DNA of 7,256 nucleotides from assembly GCA_030824095.1 (NCBI GenBank), contig JAVBYK010000121.1, positions 1 through 7,256 of the forward strand, in the 5' to 3' direction. Position numbers and translations under genes: made by a program. This document shows positions 5,730-7,256 of the stretch, piece after piece (the stretch's first letter is position 1; every line of letters begins with the position of its first letter). This stretch comes from a bacterium (GTDB lineage: Bacteria > Pseudomonadota > Gammaproteobacteria > Burkholderiales > Burkholderiaceae_C). The notes beneath the pieces are model-generated. The model did not search any database, was not told the origin of the DNA, and saw nothing but the letters and a program-made list of their open reading frames with translations.

Positions 5730-7256
5730 TTAGGCCTTGGCCTTGACGTAGCTGCCGGGGGCCGGCTGCGTGGCCTTGTATTTGCCCTTGCCATAGGTCT
5801 TGGGCGCGGGAATTTGTTTGCCCGCGTGGCCCTTGAGCCAGGTGGACCAGTCCGTCCACCAGCTGCCCGGGTGCTCGGTGGCGCCGGCCAGCCATTCGGA
5901 CTGTTTCTTGGGCAACTTGCCATCGGCACGGATCCAGTGGCTGCGCTTGCCCTTGGCGGGTGGGTTGATGACGCCAGCAATGTGGCCGGAGGCGCCCATC
6001 ACAAAGCGCTTCTTGCCCGGCAGCACTTGCGTGGATGCATAAGCGCCGCCGATGGGCACGATGTGGTCTTCGCGTGAACCGTAGATATAAACCGGCAGAT
6101 CCACCTTGTTCAGGTCAACCTTCTCACCGCAGGTGGTCGCCTTGCCGGGCTTGACCAGGTTGTTTTCCAGGTAGGTGTTGCGCAGGTACCAGGCGTAGTA
6201 CGGACCGGGCAGATTGGTGCTGTCGGAGTTCCAGTACAGCAGGTCAAACGGTGGCGGTGTCTCGCCCTTGAGGTAGTTGCCCACCACGTAGTTCCAGACC
6301 AAGTCGTTGGGACGCAGGAAGCTGAAGGTGCTTGCCAGGTCCTGGCCCTTCATCAGACCCCCCTTGCCCATTTCCGCCTCGCGGTATTTGACAAAGGCTT
6401 CGTCAATGAAAACGTCCAGGATACCGGTGTCGGTGAAGTCCAGCAGGCTGGTCAGGAAGGTGGCACTGGCCACCGGCTTTTCACCGCGTGCTGCCAACAC
6501 AGCCAGGGCGGTGCCCAGCATGGTGCCGCCGACGCAGAAGCCCAGCGCGTTGATGGTCGGCGAGCCGGAAATCTCTTGCGTCACCGCAATGGCTTTAATG
6601 ACCGCGTTTTCAATGTAGTCGTCCCAAGTGGCGGTGGCGAGTGACGCATCCGGGTTGCGCCAGCTCACCACAAACGTGCGGTGCCCCTGCTCCACGGCAT
6701 AGCGCACCAGCGAGTTCTCGGGCTGCAGGTCCAGGATGTAGAACTTGTTGATGCACGGGGGCACCATCAGGAACGGCTTCTCGTAGACCTTGGTGGTCAG
6801 CGGCTTGTATTCAATGAGCTGGAAGTAGGCGTTCTCGAAGACCACGGCACCCTCGGTGGTAGCGACGTTCTTGCCCACCTCGAACAAGCTCTCGTCGGTC
6901 ATGGATACATGGCCCTGGCGCAGGTCGTGCACCAGATTCTGGATACCCTTGGCAATGCTCTCGCCCTTGGTGTCGAGTGCTTTCTTCTGCGCCTCGGCAT
7001 TGAAAGCCAGGAAGTTGCTGGGCGCGGCGGCGGCCATCCACTGCTCAACGGCAAAGCGCACGCGGTTGCGGGTCTTGTCATCGGCCTCGACGGCATCGGC
7101 CAGACCCATCATGGTGCGGGCATTGAGCATGTACACCGCAGCCGAATAGGCCGCCACCGGATTGCTGCCCCAGGCTTCACCGGCAAAACGCTTGTCGCCC
7201 GTGGGTGCCGGCGTGGTCAGCCCATGGCTGAACAGGCCCATGGCGTCCTGCAGGTA
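5730..7256 (-). CDS. phaC: Class I poly(3-hydroxyalkanoate) synthase PhaC, N-terminus outside window
   Basis: Polymerises (R)-3-hydroxybutyryl-CoA into PHB at the granule surface. The 508 visible residues run open to the right edge, where codons for YLQDA precede the first internal Met. Compared with C. necator PhaC (589 residues, from memory), roughly the first 85-90 residues are missing because of the window edge. The alpha/beta-hydrolase core is complete. Counting from the first visible residue, the catalytic triad is Cys241 in the lipase-box-like GFCVGG (codon 6534-6536), Asp397 in GSREDHIVP and His425 in GASGHIAGVINPP. PPCINKFYILDLQP, SWRNPDAS, FSFLRPNDLVWNYVV and the terminal PAPGSYVKAKA are characteristic of class I enzymes, which act without PhaE or PhaR subunits. 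It is the first visible gene of phaCAB; its promoter lies outside the window. Confidence 0.97.
   Translation of the reverse strand, partial: YLQDAMGLFSHGLTTPAPTGDKRFAGEAWGSNPVAAYSAAVYMLNARTMMGLADAVEADDKTRNRVRFAVEQWMAAAAPSNFLAFNAEAQKKALDTKGESIAKGIQNLVHDLRQGHVSMTDESLFEVGKNVATTEGAVVFENAYFQLIEYKPLTTKVYEKPFLMVPPCINKFYILDLQPENSLVRYAVEQGHRTFVVSWRNPDASLATATWDDYIENAVIKAIAVTQEISGSPTINALGFCVGGTMLGTALAVLAARGEKPVASATFLTSLLDFTDTGILDVFIDEAFVKYREAEMGKGGLMKGQDLASTFSFLRPNDLVWNYVVGNYLKGETPPPFDLLYWNSDSTNLPGPYYAWYLRNTYLENNLVKPGKATTCGEKVDLNKVDLPVYIYGSREDHIVPIGGAYASTQVLPGKKRFVMGASGHIAGVINPPAKGKRSHWIRADGKLPKKQSEWLAGATEHPGSWWTDWSTWLKGHAGKQIPAPKTYGKGKYKATQPAPGSYVKAKA

Overview
The window looks like chromosomal DNA of a GC-rich betaproteobacterium of the Burkholderiales, probably Comamonadaceae (Rhodoferax, Polaromonas or Acidovorax-like). 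The basis is the phaC-phaA-phaB order, products that closely resemble the Cupriavidus necator PHB enzymes as I remember them, and an intergenic double-hairpin repeat of a type I associate with Comamonadaceae. No database search was possible, so the genus is inference.

Layout: all substantial genes lie on the minus strand and read right to left. First comes a polyhydroxybutyrate (PHB) synthesis operon: phaC (5730-7256, N-terminus outside the window), phaA (4523-5701) and phaB (3693-4430). A strong intrinsic terminator follows at 3634-3657. A 289-base gap (3404-3692) then holds that terminator and, presumably, the control region of the next unit. The second unit has two cyclic-di-GMP genes: a DUF3391/HD-GYP phosphodiesterase (2084-3376) and a PAS-PAS-GGDEF-EAL protein (30-2087), whose start overlaps the preceding stop in an ATGA. 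At the left edge, a possible plus-strand gene ends at base 33 and converges tail to tail with the GGDEF-EAL gene.

How the genes work together: PhaA condenses two acetyl-CoA to acetoacetyl-CoA, PhaB reduces it to (R)-3-hydroxybutyryl-CoA, and PhaC polymerises that on the granule surface. Catalytic residues are intact in all three. The downstream pair can in principle make c-di-GMP (GGDEF) and degrade it (EAL, HD-GYP). Its position beside the PHB operon makes a regulatory link conceivable, but the terminator separates the two units and no direct connection is visible.

I found no clearly undescribed system. The points most worth a second look are the coupled c-di-GMP gene pair next to phaCAB, the repeat in the phaA-phaB spacer, and the AT-rich direct repeat upstream of the HD-GYP gene.
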